This document shows, one piece after another, positions 35,252 through 48,244 of a stretch of 64,000 nt of DNA (the first letter of the stretch is position 1; each line of letters opens with the position of its first letter). The stretch comes from Sipunculus nudus (Eukaryota > Annelida > Sipuncula > Golfingiida > Sipunculidae): positions 36,124,862 through 36,188,861 of the forward strand of contig CM049307.1 of assembly GCA_026874595.1 (NCBI GenBank). The letters run 5' to 3'. Made by a program: the position numbers and the translations under genes. The notes under the pieces were generated by a model. It was not told the origin of the DNA, searched no databases, and worked only from the letters and a program-made list of their open reading frames with translations.

Positions 35252-38200
35252 TGACCTTTTGACAGCACGGTGGGTTCATTGTGCACCAGGAAAGGTCTGG
35301 ATAGCATTCGGATACAGTGTTATCATCCATTAGATAATACACAGTGCAGCATAAAACGTCTGATATATTATCCCAGCTCTAATAGAATAAATGACTTCTT
35401 GCTGTCAATGGTATATAAAAATCACATATATATGTTAACGTCAGTGACTTCAGTGGTCGTCGATATTCGTATATGATTTTGTACTTATCATAGTTAAGAT
35501 GGGCCTTGTTCTAAAATATAAATTTTGTTGATAGATGACAATCCTTAATTGGTACACTTTCTGCAGATTGATGTCATTTTAAGTACTTTTTGTCATTTTA
35601 GTTTAGAAATATCATTTCTTAAAGTTTCCTGTCAGCAAAGAAAAATAATAATCTATGGTATTTTCCTACTTACCAATTGTTACATATATAAAACATTACC
35701 TTTATATGTAAGCGATAAATATTTACAGTTAACATATGGTAGGGCAATTGCTGAACTGGAAAATATATAAACAAAACGTAAAATAAACGTGCATAAAAAA
35801 AGCACGGTATGTTATATTCATGGTGACCACACAGTGTAGTCAATGAATGCTTGGGATATAATACACGTGAAGATAGGAAGTAAATACACATGGTCTTTTG
35901 TCAGGTTCCCTGAAACAGCTATACTAACATCTACCAAAATATTCCGGGAATACCCAGCTTATTTTCCGTCCATCTGGCCGGGGCCGTTTTATCTACAGTC
36001 AAGATGGCAGAGAGATTGCTTTTGTAAATAACCCTCTCCGGCCGGACTGCTTGGTTTAACCACTGTTCCTATAAATCAGAGCCCGGGTGGGCTGCTTGAC
36101 CAGACCATAGAACATTATCCATCAATATATTTATTGTGTTCTGACACAAAGGGAGCCTTTCCATTAGTTTGTCCATACATACCGCGCTGGCTTCCTATGT
36201 AAGCGGCCCTTGGCCTTGCCTTCCGCCCGGCCCGGTCCTCCGATACGGTTTATCTAACGTCAACAGACACGGGGCCTGAGCCCTGTGGACATGCACGGTT
36301 CTCCGAGGCAACTCTATTACTTCTTGGATTAAAACGATGGCCAGCCCTGAAAACGTTCCTAATAATTTCTACCTTACTATTTATACAGGTCTTGTTAATG
36401 CAAGAGTTGAACATATTTTTATAAGCATTCTGTGTTCTCATATGAATAATAATAGTTTTTAGATCTGGTAAAAAAATAAAAGCTCTTATATATGTTAGTC
36501 TGCATTGTTTGTATGGTCGATTTCGTCATTACCACGGGGTCATGAATAAGGAAAATACATTGACAGGTCAGATTCATCAAAATTATTTCCTGTCAGGAGA
36601 TCGAGAACTTGGTTCTTCTTGCTTTTAGTTGTCGGACGACTTTATATTTCTTAGACATTCAATCAAAGAAGCATTAAAGTAAATAAGTCTCTTAGGAATA
36701 TAGAAAATATTTGGTCATATTATTGCTGGTAATTGTGTCTTATGAAGTTATCTTTTCAACTGGCTTTTTGTTATCTATAAAAATTAGAATATCAATTTAC
36801 GGAACACCGTTTTATCTATCTATTTATATCTATATTGATTATAATATATAATCATAATATCATACCATGTGTGACAATAAAAGACACGAGATAGTACAGA
36901 GAATAAAAACCTGATAGCACAAACAGCAGCTGATACCGGGAACTTAAAAGCCTGACTACACCAAGAGGCAGCATTAGATTCAATTCATATCCACGCTCTC
37001 CCAAGTATATTCAGCACAAATCGGCTGAAGAATCAGGTAGTAAAGCTAATGTTTAATCGATAAAACCTGCCCGTGTTTTAACAGCCATTTCAAAGGCACG
37101 CGGGACAATATCATTGACGATCGGGTAACCGAGAGGCAATGAGTTTATCCCGCCGGTCGCGAGAAGTGATTGCGAGATCTGAGCGTACTGTGACTTGCAG
37201 TTCATCTGATGTCCTAGCCGATACACGCTTTGGCCTTTACCCGAACTAGCCTTTTCCATTTACGCAAAACCTATTGATTGGCAGCGGGCAGCAGGGTAAC
37301 ATGGTTCAGCGGGGCGGACTAACCAAGTGGCCGGGAATAAAGTGTCAAGGGCGCAAGGAGCACATCAGTCGAGATCGGCTGGGCAAATCTTTCTAGACGT
37401 AGCGGGTAATCTTAAAGACCCCGGGTGGATCTGGTTTCGTGTGTCTTGAGAACAAAAAGCGGAGAGGACGTCTGAATTCAACAGGCCCCGCTCCTCGTTC
37501 ATCTGAATTAAGCTGCTATCACGACATTTTGGTGACATACATAAACGCGGCTAATTCAGCCAGCCCCGTCGCGTCGCTTTAAATCAGTATATGTAAGCTC
37601 ACTTAGTTTACAAGCAAATTGATGGATTGCGCATATTAGCCCAAATGAATATTTATGGTGCTTTAATCTGTGTTTACAACAAATTCGCTGATAATGCCCG
37701 GTCTGATAGTTGTCGTTACCAGTCCATAAAGAAGTGATCGTTAACGGTCTCCAGCGATTCGCATGTTTAAGTCAGCAAGGGACTTTCCCTGAGGACCGCA
37801 AGCTCAGAAATTATTGCAAAATAATAAAAAGTCTACTCAAGAACCAAATTGTTAGTAGCTTAGGTCTTGTGGTCCTATAAAATGCAGAGCATTGTCTCCA
37901 TCCCGGATATATATCATTTCCTGTCTGTGGCCTTCCGGATGTTGTTTTCTTGAAAGGCTTAATAGTTTAAACCGATGCGATTTATGGGCTCTTTTCCATA
38001 AATTAGACTTGTTTTTATGGGCCAATCACTCTTGTCCGATTTTATGTATGTCTTCTTAATATATAAAAATGCATAAAATATTAAATATGTAAGTAGTATA
38101 TAAAAACATGTAGTATATGAGGTAGACACAGCTAAAAGAAAATGGCGGACCTTCATCGGCCGCCCATGCATCGTTAAAACATGGTGACACAATATAAAGT

Positions 38201-40325
38201 TTTTTTGTCAACAGTTCATATATTCATTTAGTTCACTGCAAAGTTTATCTGATACTTATGGTTGTTTTATTTAAGATTATTTAGGGCGACATGACGTAAT
38301 GAATACCGGCAATTATAAAGAAGTCAAGATTTTAAATTCAGCTGCACACGCCATGCAGTCGGTTTCGACTTACGTGTGACTGTTGGATTTTCAAACACTA
38401 TAGATAACGAATACGAGTCAATGATAGCTTACAAGAGTTTATTCTTCAAACTCTCCAATTGTCATTTGTCATTCGAGGACGACGGTCGCTCAACATTAAC
38501 ACAACATGCAAGTGGCGCATCGGATACGATAATGAAAACAGACATTAGAGGTTTATTTGGAATAGAATCCAATCTAAGCATATCAAATTAAGAAAAATAG
38601 GCAAGAATTAACACCAACTCAATGTAACCCACGCAGATATATCCCTAATAAAAGATTAAAGGTAAACAATGACGTCTTGTCAAACGTTCAAGCTTCAAAC
38701 TCATGCATGTCTATGCATGCGTCCGAGTTTATTTATTGGGCTCTCTGCAAGCAGACTTACATATTTAAGTCGGCCGGCTAATACCCTAAAAAGAATATTT
38801 TTTCAAGACTGCCAACCACCCTACTTTAAGCAGGCATGTTCCAAGGTTTCAGTAACGCCCGGTTGCATGCTAAAGCTGTGTTTTAACTTTTAGATTAAAT
38901 TTAAAGGTCAATATTGGATTCATACATTGCCATGTTTCTTCTTTAAAAGTGTATATCATGGAGATGTACTGTTTTTCATCCGGAAATATATAATTAATAT
39001 GAACCATGATATATAAAAAAACAAATGCCAATTATTCTATTATTATTTTTTTTGTTAAATCTAAAGACGTATTTTCTTTTGGCTTAAGTTATAGGTTCAT
39101 GATTTACGCAAAAATGGCACACAGTAACAGAACTTCAAATTTTCACTTTCATGTGATTAAAAACAGCTGGTTTAAGTACGAAACACGGTGCATGTATTTG
39201 TTCTTTGCGTGCATGGAATCACGATTTCGATCCTGATTAACACAATTGAAATGATACATTGCGGCGTGTGGTTGTGTCTCATCCAGATAAAATATTGTTT
39301 ATATCTAGTGTGTCATGCACCTTAAATACATTTGATAAATTTATTAATTTATGTATGTGTATATTTGTTCATTATATTTAAGTCAAATTTGCGGTGCTTA
39401 TAGAAAAAGGTATATGCGTCAATCATGTCGCAAAATATCACTTAGAGCTGAATAACATTTAATTTTCAAAGGATTTTTTAGAGATCTTATGAAATTGCTA
39501 AACGAAGACATATAATTATGTGTCCATATATATTTTAGTTGAAAAGGTTTGAAATAATCTATATTTGTTGAGACATTCAAAAACGACATTGTGCAATGAC
39601 TGCCACAATGTCATGTTATAACAGTATAATGGTTAAACCATTTTACATTTTATAGGTGTTTTATTATGTCTCATTCTGCAATGGTGAACACTGTTCATCC
39701 ATACGAGTGTCACCAAGTCGCCTTTGCATCAGCATGCCTGATCAGGTATGTATTCGCATGTCCCATGGTGATGTAGTCAAGCTTATCGTCTTCATCCTTT
39801 CATTTTTCCCAGAGCCATATCTTAATCATTCGACCGATAAGTAAATGACGCTTGACACGCCCACCACGTGACATCTTTGATGACACGCGCACTTGGCACG
39901 CGCGCTAGTATACAAAAGATCTGCATGTCAAACGGGGTACCAGGTGTCTATGGTCCATTTGTTATGGCCGCTCATTAACTTATCGGGGTGCATATTCCCC
40001 ACTTGAATGAACCCGTCCCCTGTCACGTGGGAAAGTGCCGGCCGATGTTAAAACTAATGATCCACGCACGCACTGGACCCGAAGGAAGGAGAGAGGTAAT
40101 TATTAAAGAACAATAACTGACAACTTGCTACGATTAAGGGCCGTTTAGTCCGATGATATTATCTGTGTACAGATCCCCTCCTTCCATTCACTAGAGTGTC
40201 GTCTGCGCAGTCAGGGAGGCGTCATTATTGCTTTTACCCCGTTGATGGGGACAAGTAATTAAATTCAGTTTCGTGTATGGGGGCAGCTGTTCTGTGCTCT
40301 GTGGCATGGGGCCAGATGTTTTCAC

Positions 40326-40373
40326 ACCTAATTAGTGACCAAATGAAATAATAAGCTAATTAATGCATGGCCA
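40326..40373. promoter_or_regulatory. Homeodomain-type site cluster
   Basis: CTAATTAGTGA, AAATGAAATAATAAG and GCTAATTAATGCAT follow each other within 48 bases. TAATTA cores are the general homeodomain recognition sequence. Function is inferred only. Confidence 0.25.
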
Positions 40374-41382
40374 GTGTTTCTGCGCGTGATCGGCATAGCA
40401 ACAGGAACGAGGAAAATCTTAAGTTTCGTTTGAAACCCCAATCTTTCCTGGTGTCATTGATGGGAAATACAAGACAACGCCATGGGGACACTTTGTATGG
40501 TAAACAATGGCTAATTACAGGTTTCTCACTGGGATTGCTCTTAATTATTACCTGGCTACAACAAACTGCATAATATGATATTAAGCGTCTGGCACCAACT
40601 GTCACAAACTTATATCCCGCCATTGAACCTCTAGTTTCTTTATTCATGGTCCGCATACTGTTCATTGTAGCCAGCTTGGAGACAGCTGTAACCGTGGTAA
40701 CCTGATACCACTGACTCAGAGGATAATTAAAAGAAGGATTCCCGCCCACCCTCTCAACACTAAGTCCCCGTTTTATCTCACCGCGCCCTCTCCATTCTTA
40801 CGTGGATATGTGGCTTCACATTTAACAATTTGCCAAAAAGAAAATTGTGTGATCTTTCTCTGTGATTTTCCCTCGTGGTTGCTGATGGGATTAAGTATGT
40901 TTTTCTTTTTAAATCTGATTCACACATTTCTTGAAAAAAAAAGTCTGACCGACGGAGAAGGGGCGAGGATCATTCTTTTACTAACGAAGTTTTCATCCCA
41001 TGTTGGTCTAAATTATTCTCTGAACAATTCTCATTCCGAACTTTGGAAACGTCGCGAGGTTTGTGCATGGTTGCCTTTTTTTCCCGACGGTTACCATTTC
41101 GTCGGTGATATTCGCGAAAGGAAATTTTATGGCGAAAGTAAAGCCTTCGGGAATAACAATCTCCATCGTCGAAGTCAAGTCGATAGTAAAAAGATCGGTG
41201 TTATAAAGAATAAAAAGATCTAATCTAAAAGATATTGTATGTTACTCGTAATTCAAAGATTGCTATATTATAAATTATATTGAGCTTCCAAATTATCTTG
41301 CAATAGAGTTAACAAATATTTTAAGTCATTCGCTGTTTACTCCGTTCCCTGTCCAATTGTTATGATTTACGCACACATTACA

Positions 41383-41394
41383 CATATATACACA

Positions 41395-41457
<63 letters not shown>

Positions 41458-41463
41458 TATATA
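41383..41463. repeat. (AT)n microsatellite
   Basis: A long AT run with one ACAT interruption directly precedes the LINE fragment. Confidence 0.95.
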
Positions 41464-41499
41464 GAATGGAATACCAAAATATTAAAATGACAGGCTCCA

Positions 41500-42034
41500 G
41501 CGTATGCAAAAATACAGCGGCCAGACTATTCACAAAAACCAACGGTGAGATCACATACCACCTGCCCTTATTGTCCTTCATTGGCTACCCGCGAATATAG
41601 GTTGCAATATAAGGTTTTATTGTATATATACTTTTAAGTCACTATATGCACTTGCACCCGCGTATATCGGTGAACTAGTCGAGCGATATCAACCAGCATG
41701 CATGCACGAGCTTTAAGATCAGCCTCCTGTGTACAGTTAAAAGTTCCAAGGTCAAGGACGATTACATATGTAAACAGATCCTTTAGACCTGCAGCTATAT
41801 ATTATGGAATGGACTTCATAGTCACATAAGAGATGAACTCTATTTTTTTTTGCTTTTAAGAAACTTTTAAAGACATATCTTTTTAAACAAGCTTATTTTA
41901 ATTGATGATATATCTTCTTGTAGTATTGTATGCATGGTTTAGTAGTATTTTTATGTATTGTACAGCGCCTTAGAGCATGTTTTAGAATATGAATATGACG
42001 CTTTAGAAATGCTGTATATTATTATTATTATTAA
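41500..42034 (+). mobile_element. 3' end of a LINE (CR1/Jockey-like), 5'-truncated and frameshifted
   Basis: Three plus-strand frames in order give the C-terminus typical of invertebrate LINE polyproteins. NTAARLF is followed by HWLPA and LYALAPAYIGELVERYQPA, then RALRSAS, KVPRSRTITYVNRSF and FKKLLKTYLFKQAYF, with a stop at 41903-41905. A short 3' UTR with GTACAGCGCCTTAGAGC leads to a terminal (ATT)n at 42017-42034, the usual end of such elements. At least two frameshifts and one stop make it a dead copy. Everything upstream (endonuclease, most of RT) is missing, as expected from 5' truncation during target-primed reverse transcription. Confidence 0.85.
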
Positions 42035-42063
42035 AGTATATATAGGGAGGTTGGTTTAGTAGC

Positions 42064-42081
42064 GGGGGGGGGGGGGGGGGG
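42064..42081. repeat. G homopolymer (~18 bp)
   Basis: An uninterrupted G run lies shortly downstream of the LINE fragment. Confidence 0.95.
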
Positions 42082-44229
42082 CTCGCTGGAAGTGTGTGTT
42101 TGCTAGAACATATATTGTCCATAAGATCTCGAACGATCTGAAAAGAAATCAAAACAGGAAGGTTGACAATTAAGAATCTGAATTTAAGAGAGAGAAGGGA
42201 AGGGAGATCGCTAAATGTTTTATTTAACAGACTCCATGGTGAGAACTCTATTAATTCTGGTGCATATATATCGTTCTCTCATCCTTCCATCTGAGAGCAT
42301 AGGGAGGAGGAGCTAGAAGAATACAGCTATCGGTTAGATGTTAATAGACAACCACCACGTAATAATGACAGTATGTTACGACCAAATATTTATGTCTGTT
42401 TGTACAATAAAGCGGGATCTTGGTACGAGATTAGCACGGCCGACATTGATCATCCTGAGCCATCCCGCGGAGTCAAACACTCCTATTAGGAAATGTAAAC
42501 AGAGACAACGCGAGGCCCCCAGCAAGCTAGTCTGTTCAGGAATTTCCTGAGCACTCCGGCTTACCCGCATTAAGTGGTATCACATTATCTTATTTTAAAC
42601 CTAAGTAACCGAGATGTCATTACATGGAAAAGCTTATGACATTTCCAGATCCGTTTTATGATAAATGAGGAGCTGCGCCATCGGGCGACCTGGAAATACA
42701 CTTTTAATAAGTGCATGCGTTATTAAAGTGTACGCACGCGTATATAAGCGTTTATATTGTTGACCTTGAAATATTAACCTCTGGTATATTAATAACACAT
42801 ACAACGTTGCCCGATAAATTTTTATATATGAACACGCATATATTTCGACTTTTGTTTACATGTCTAAAGATCTATACATGAAAGTGAACATATTCTAATT
42901 ATGCCCGTTTAATTGAGTATATATGCGTTCTAAATATACCCAACCGAGATCAAAGACTGGTGAACGTGCCTGATCGGGAATTATTCTTTAAACATGTATG
43001 GTCAATGTAAATTATTATGCTGGTGGGATGTGTGATAAGCGGACTGCCCCGGACCTCCGAGTCCCCAAGCGGGACCTGCGCATGCCCAGTGATCCGCGTG
43101 GGGGTTCGTGCGGATTAGCGACTCACCCTTAATGTAGTGACCGCGGGGAGAGGAGGGTTTCCAGGGATCTTGATGTGCGGCCGTGCTTGGAATATATTGG
43201 GCAGTGGGATACGAGGATCAGTAGCAGTAACTATTAACGTAATATATGCCCCAAACATTCATTTATTACCGCGTGCACTATGAATTTTACCGATGATGGT
43301 TAAGGTTCTTCTACCAGTTTGTTTCTGTGTATTAGTTTGAGCGAAATGCACCTATATATGATGGATATTTTTCTTTGAAAATTGTCAAGAGGTGCGGCAT
43401 CAAGGAAAAGTGACTTGAAAACAATCACGTCAAGACTTCTTGTAACTGTCACACTTTTTTTACCTCTCTCCAAGAATAATTTGAATATTGTTCCAAAGGT
43501 AATAATGATATCAAAACCTAAGTTCGCACTGCACCTGTACTTTATATTAAAGGTGTCTTCTCCCATTAAATCTTGTTTGTAAGTCCTGGGTGTATGTAGC
43601 AGCTTAGGAGAACATGCCTGCCAACCGGAAATTACCGGAAGTATGTATATCATAGAAGTCGCTGATGCTAATTCAAAACTGTGTGTATAGTGTAAAAGGT
43701 GGGGTATCATTGCTAATTGACAAAAACATTATAAACGTGATACTTAAGTAGTCAATATGAAACAGCCATGTATGATTTTAATTTTAAACCTTTTATCCGA
43801 CTTAGACCTTTGAACCCATGGCACTCATGCAGCCATTCGTATTATATAAAACTTGAGTTTGAACTATATAGTTCTGTAAAACGGAAATGAAATTAGATTA
43901 TCTCCATGAGTTTTCATAGACAATTTTAACATTAGGACGTCCATATTATTAAAAAATTCTTAAGGGTATCTCTACCAAACTTATCACTGCAGTCCTACAT
44001 TATAAATTTAACACGCCTGTTAAAGTTTAAGGTTTTCTAGATAAATAAAAATAGGTGGAAACGCGACCTCACCGAAAAGTGGTTATTGACAAATCTCATA
44101 ACTTTCGCTTGTGTGAATTCTGAAATTTTGGCATACAAATGGTCACAACTAAATTTTATCAAGACAATTTCATCCGTTTTTCTGTACTTGTAATAGATTG
44201 GGGAATAAATCGAGAAAAAGAATAAAAAA
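42082..44229. other. Unique noncoding sequence with a CpG-rich block
   Basis: The block 43020-43190 is rich in C, G and CpG and holds an NRF1-like TGCGCATGCCC (43077-43087). The 136-codon minus frame at 43300-43710 has no recognisable motif and overlaps a plus frame. Confidence 0.4.
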
Positions 44230-45395
44230 ATAGGCTTTTTGACCTTGAAGTGTAGGTCAAGGCCAATGAAAGTAGGTCAAAGTAATTGGAACTTAGTAAG
44301 GTACAGCCTGGGTACGAATTAATAAAGTCGGGCAAAAAAGTGACAGAATAATAATAAAATGAAGGAAGAGAATAATGCAGGCTAAACAAATATCTCCATC
44401 TATGGGTAGGCGGAGATAAATAAACTACATGTATCTAACTTTAGGATCATAACTAACTAGACAAGAATGGCTTTGTTTTTTACAGGCGAAAAAACATATG
44501 TCTTCCCCCCCCCCCCGTAGGCCATCTCAAAAATATGAGGGGTACAAATATGCACTCTCTCAAAAGTTATGGTATTTCGGAAAACATAAATACATATAAA
44601 TCTACAGACGTGACCTTGAAGGTGAAGTTGAAGATCACCAGTTTTCAAACTTCTCTGAGAATGTGATGTGTGAAATTGGAAGAAAAGATATACTGTACTT
44701 AAAAGTCATGGGGGTCGGAGTGATTCTAGCTTTTGCCAGAACTGACCATGGAGACGCAGGTCAAGGTACCCCGTTTTCGATTTCATCAGAGGACATAAGG
44801 GTACAACAGGTGTGTCAAATTTGAGGAATATATCGTCAGTAATTCCAATGTTATATGTGTGTGTGTGTGGGGGGGGGGGGGGTCACATTAATCCTAGAAT
44901 TTCGCATGTTTGACCTTGAAGATCAAGGTCAAGGTCAGTAGTACCCGACATCTTCTGAGAACTCGGTGGAAACAACTTGTTTGTTGATTCCGAGGGAAAA
45001 ATATGCAATACTTCATAAGTCATCGCATTCACAAGACATCTTTGAGACATGTAACTATAATTCGACAGATCTGACCCTGAAGATTCTGGCCAAGGACACC
45101 AGTTACCAACGGTTCCAAGAAATTGATCGAAACTAGTTGATTGTAACATTTGAGGACAAAATATGCATTGCTTCAGAAGTTATGGGGTTCACAAAAAATA
45201 AATTTTGGCAGATTTGATCTTGAAGATTAAGGTCAAGGTCAACGGTTTTCGAACGCGTCCGAGATTTTGACAGAAACAATTTGTGTTTCAAATTTCGGGG
45301 AAAACTATGCAGCTTTTAAAAATGTATCGTGTTCACAAGATTTCCGACAGACGCCGACGAGGACGACGAATGACGACGACAGACCATGGTACTGA
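44230..45395 (+). repeat. Tandem repeats with TGACCTTGA/TCAAGGTCA motifs (second array)
   Basis: Degenerate ~150-bp units begin near 44236, 44611, 44727, 44908, 45066 and 45211. The best unit (44911-44936) reads TGACCTTGA, AGA, TCAAGGTCA, AGGTCA. The array ends with TTCACAAGATTTCCGACAG and a GAC-rich tail (ACGACGACAGAC). It is the same family as 5325-5942. C and G runs interrupt it at 44503-44517 and 44869-44882. Confidence 0.8.
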
Positions 45396-45540
45396 AAACA
45401 ACGTGTATCCCCTGGAGGGTTGGAGAGATAAATTGAGGCAGTCACTTCGTGTATCCCCCTAACCACGTCGCATTAAAAAAGTGAGGCATCAGGGATGCCA
45501 AAGTATCCGTAGACACACGGACGTTTTTAACAAAAAGATT

Positions 45541-46210
45541 CAAGGTGGCACCACCATCTTTAAATGTGAGATAAAGCTTACAAAGATCTTTGGACATGCA
45601 GTGTTTCAGGCTGATTAATTAAACCATTCCTGAGATATATGTGATTTCACCTACCCCCCCCCCCCCCCCCAACAACCCAAAAAAGACGTTTTATTGATGG
45701 ACTCTGTACGAAGAAGATTGAAGGTGGCGCCACCCGTATAGAGTATGAGATAAAGGTATCCATGATTGATGGACGATCAATCGAACCAATCCTGAGATAT
45801 GTGAAATTTCACCCCCCCCCCCCCCCCCTTAGAAAAAAGTGTAATGGATGGACGCTGGGCGAAGACAATTGAAGATGGCGCTACCCTTTTTGAGTATGAG
45901 ATAAAGGTATCCAAGATTGATGGACATGCTCTATTTCAGCCCAATACATCGAACCCCTCCTGAGAAATGTGTGATCCCCCCCCCCCCCAAAAAAAAAATT
46001 AAAAGTTTTATGGATGGATGCTGTGCGACGACAACCGAAGATGGCGCCACCCGTCTTGAGTATGAGATAAACACTGATAAAGTTATCCATGATTGCGGGA
46101 CAGCGCTATTTCAGCCAATACATACCACTCCTGAGATATGTGCTTTTTATCATTAAAAATTATCCACAGATGGACACCACGCGAAAAGGATTTTGAATGG
46201 CACCACGAAT
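45541..46210 (+). repeat. Tandem ~150-180-bp repeat with internal C-tracts, five units
   Basis: Five units start near 45541, 45720, 45871, 46037 and 46193 (spacings 179, 151, 166 and 156). Each has GGTGGCGCCACCC, GAGTATGAGATAAA, ATGATTGATGGACAT, TATTTCAG and CCTGAGATATGTG. Three then have a pure C run of different length and an A-rich stretch. The array directly follows the TCAAGGTCA-type array. No coding role is evident. Confidence 0.88.
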
Positions 46211-48176
46211 CTTTGTTTGTCACCAGTTCACATGTAACCCTATCATGTTTGACAATGAGTTTCATGCATTTAGTTATGTCTAGGGGTCTCAGAAGAGATC
46301 TCTGGACATGAACGTAGCGGTACCCGGATGAAAACAAAGTACCCGCGGTTCTCTCCATTTCAGCTGATTCATTTATTAACAGTCGTAACGTATCTACTAC
46401 GAGCTTTTAATATACCATGTATATAAGTTTGTGGAATTTATATTACTTTGTTTTTACATTTCGATACTCGTTCCATATACAGCGTTCAAATTCGTGGTAT
46501 AATATCGCACAAAACTGCATTTCTTCACAACAAAGAGTTCAAAAATGTTTGAATTTTATTTTGAACCATGTATTTTCAGGAAAAACAATGAATATTCTGG
46601 TTAAAAATAAGGTATTCGAAAGTTTTTCCCTTCTCTCGAGGTCCTTCACATACATAGGGAAACGGATATACACATATTACAAATAGTTGTTCCCTTCAAT
46701 CTCATGCAGGTGTACAGGGTGAATGTGTATATTATCTCCGTAGTTAGGTACAGACAGGCCGGATTGGCAGCCTTGACTTAACATATTTATGGAGAATGAT
46801 ATATACAGCAACAACAGGGGGTAATTACCTTACCTGTACCCAACAAGAATAGGTGTGTTGATCATTACGCAGCCTGGCACTCACCCCGTCAGCCTCTGTT
46901 TTAGGCTGACGTATATAAACACGTCCCCCGCCGCACCGACTGACTAATTACACCTTGCCTTCGCCATTTTTCTTTGTCTGCTGGTTTACGAAGGGCATGC
47001 CGTTACTTTGGTGTAATTATTGTCTCATGTTATAAAAGGGAGTTGTCGCGTGGGCCGACCGGAAGTAAAACGGCCGCCATTAGCCCAGAATCACACGGCA
47101 TCCTACGCTCGCTGTCACTTGGCTTTACATGGAAGAGAAAGAAACCCAACGTGTTGAGTTTTTCTTATTCAAGTCGTGGTTTCGGCACAAAGAGCAAAAA
47201 TAAAGCTGTACTGTTAATGGAGAAAGAATAATGTAAACTAATATATATATATATACGTTTACCAACTACCTGAAGATGATTATTCACTCCCAAAAACCTC
47301 AATAGGTTCAGTACCCATGCATGCAATGTGTGAATGTTATACTGTATACACTGGCATCACGCAAAACATGACAGCGTGTTATTATATAAGTCAACATGCG
47401 AAACCTTACTTATATATACTAACACGGAAGAACTTTCAGGACATAAATGAATATTCCTAAGGTATTTAATTAGACAGTGAATGCTGGCTGTGAACATGGT
47501 CGGGGACACTGCATGCAGGTAAGGTCATGCAGTGATATGTTGATATAGATACTGGTACACCAACACAGGTTCCCCGCAAAAACCCACAATGTTTATTCAC
47601 GACACCTGCTAATATGGTTCCTGCCACCTTCCTCGTGAGGACCAAGGTTGATATGTTACCGCGATACCCATCACACAACAAGCAGCACTGGTGATTCACA
47701 ACGTTCCGCGGTTTCACCCCTGCTTTTTTTACGGGCCAAGATATACATGGAACGTAAAATGTTTAACGGAAACATTTGATTTATCAAAAAACATAATGAA
47801 CACTCAGACCAATAAATGTCAAGTCGTTTAACTTCATTGCCAGTGCCCTTATACACAATGTCAGATCTGACGGAATGTGTTTAGATGTTTTGGTCTCAGT
47901 ATAATGACATTCTTTCCCTCAACTCGTTTTTTTACAAGTCGCGTTTTCATAATGGAATATTCAGCACTGTTATAATAGTGCTCTTTCTTACCATATACTG
48001 CATATAGCAACATTGTAATTTAGGTATAGGTTTAATAAAATGATTTTCAAGTAGAGAAAAGGATCAATTTGCATATATGTAACGGCTTCTGTATATTTAT
48101 TGGCCTTAAATATACTATTGATGTACATCGCATTTGACCAAAGGTCCTTTTCTTGGCATCAAATGATAATTTCAAA

Positions 48177-48177
<1 letters not shown>
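46211..48177. other. Unique noncoding sequence
   Basis: No gene is recognised. The frame at 46974-47231 plus carries a basic tail but no known domain and overlaps a YY1-like GGCCGCCATTA. Confidence 0.45.

Positions 48178-48241
<64 letters not shown>
48178..48241. repeat. (AT)n microsatellite
   Basis: About thirty uninterrupted dinucleotides are seen directly. Confidence 0.97.

Positions 48242-48244
<3 letters not shown>

Larger units (their letters stand above)
34591..41382. other. Unique noncoding sequence with scattered GC-richer blocks
   Basis: GC-richer blocks lie at 36000-36350, 37060-37600 and 39840-40330, none with a convincing gene. A homeodomain-type TAATTA cluster is at 40326-40373 and a CTCF-like site at 35102-35115. 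A 137-codon plus frame (40810-41223) starts at GTG and has a hydrophobic segment and a basic tail, but no recognisable family. Confidence 0.4.

Noticed and set aside
35249-35360. A Cys-rich minus-strand segment ending in AAG|GTCAGT, possible exon
   Set aside because: The donor is good but the acceptor is weak and AT-rich, an in-frame stop lies just upstream, and the segment runs into a microsatellite; too short to support.
40810-41223. A 137-codon plus frame with a hydrophobic stretch
   Set aside because: It starts at GTG, has no recognisable family, and its codon content follows local AT-richness; not supportable as a gene.
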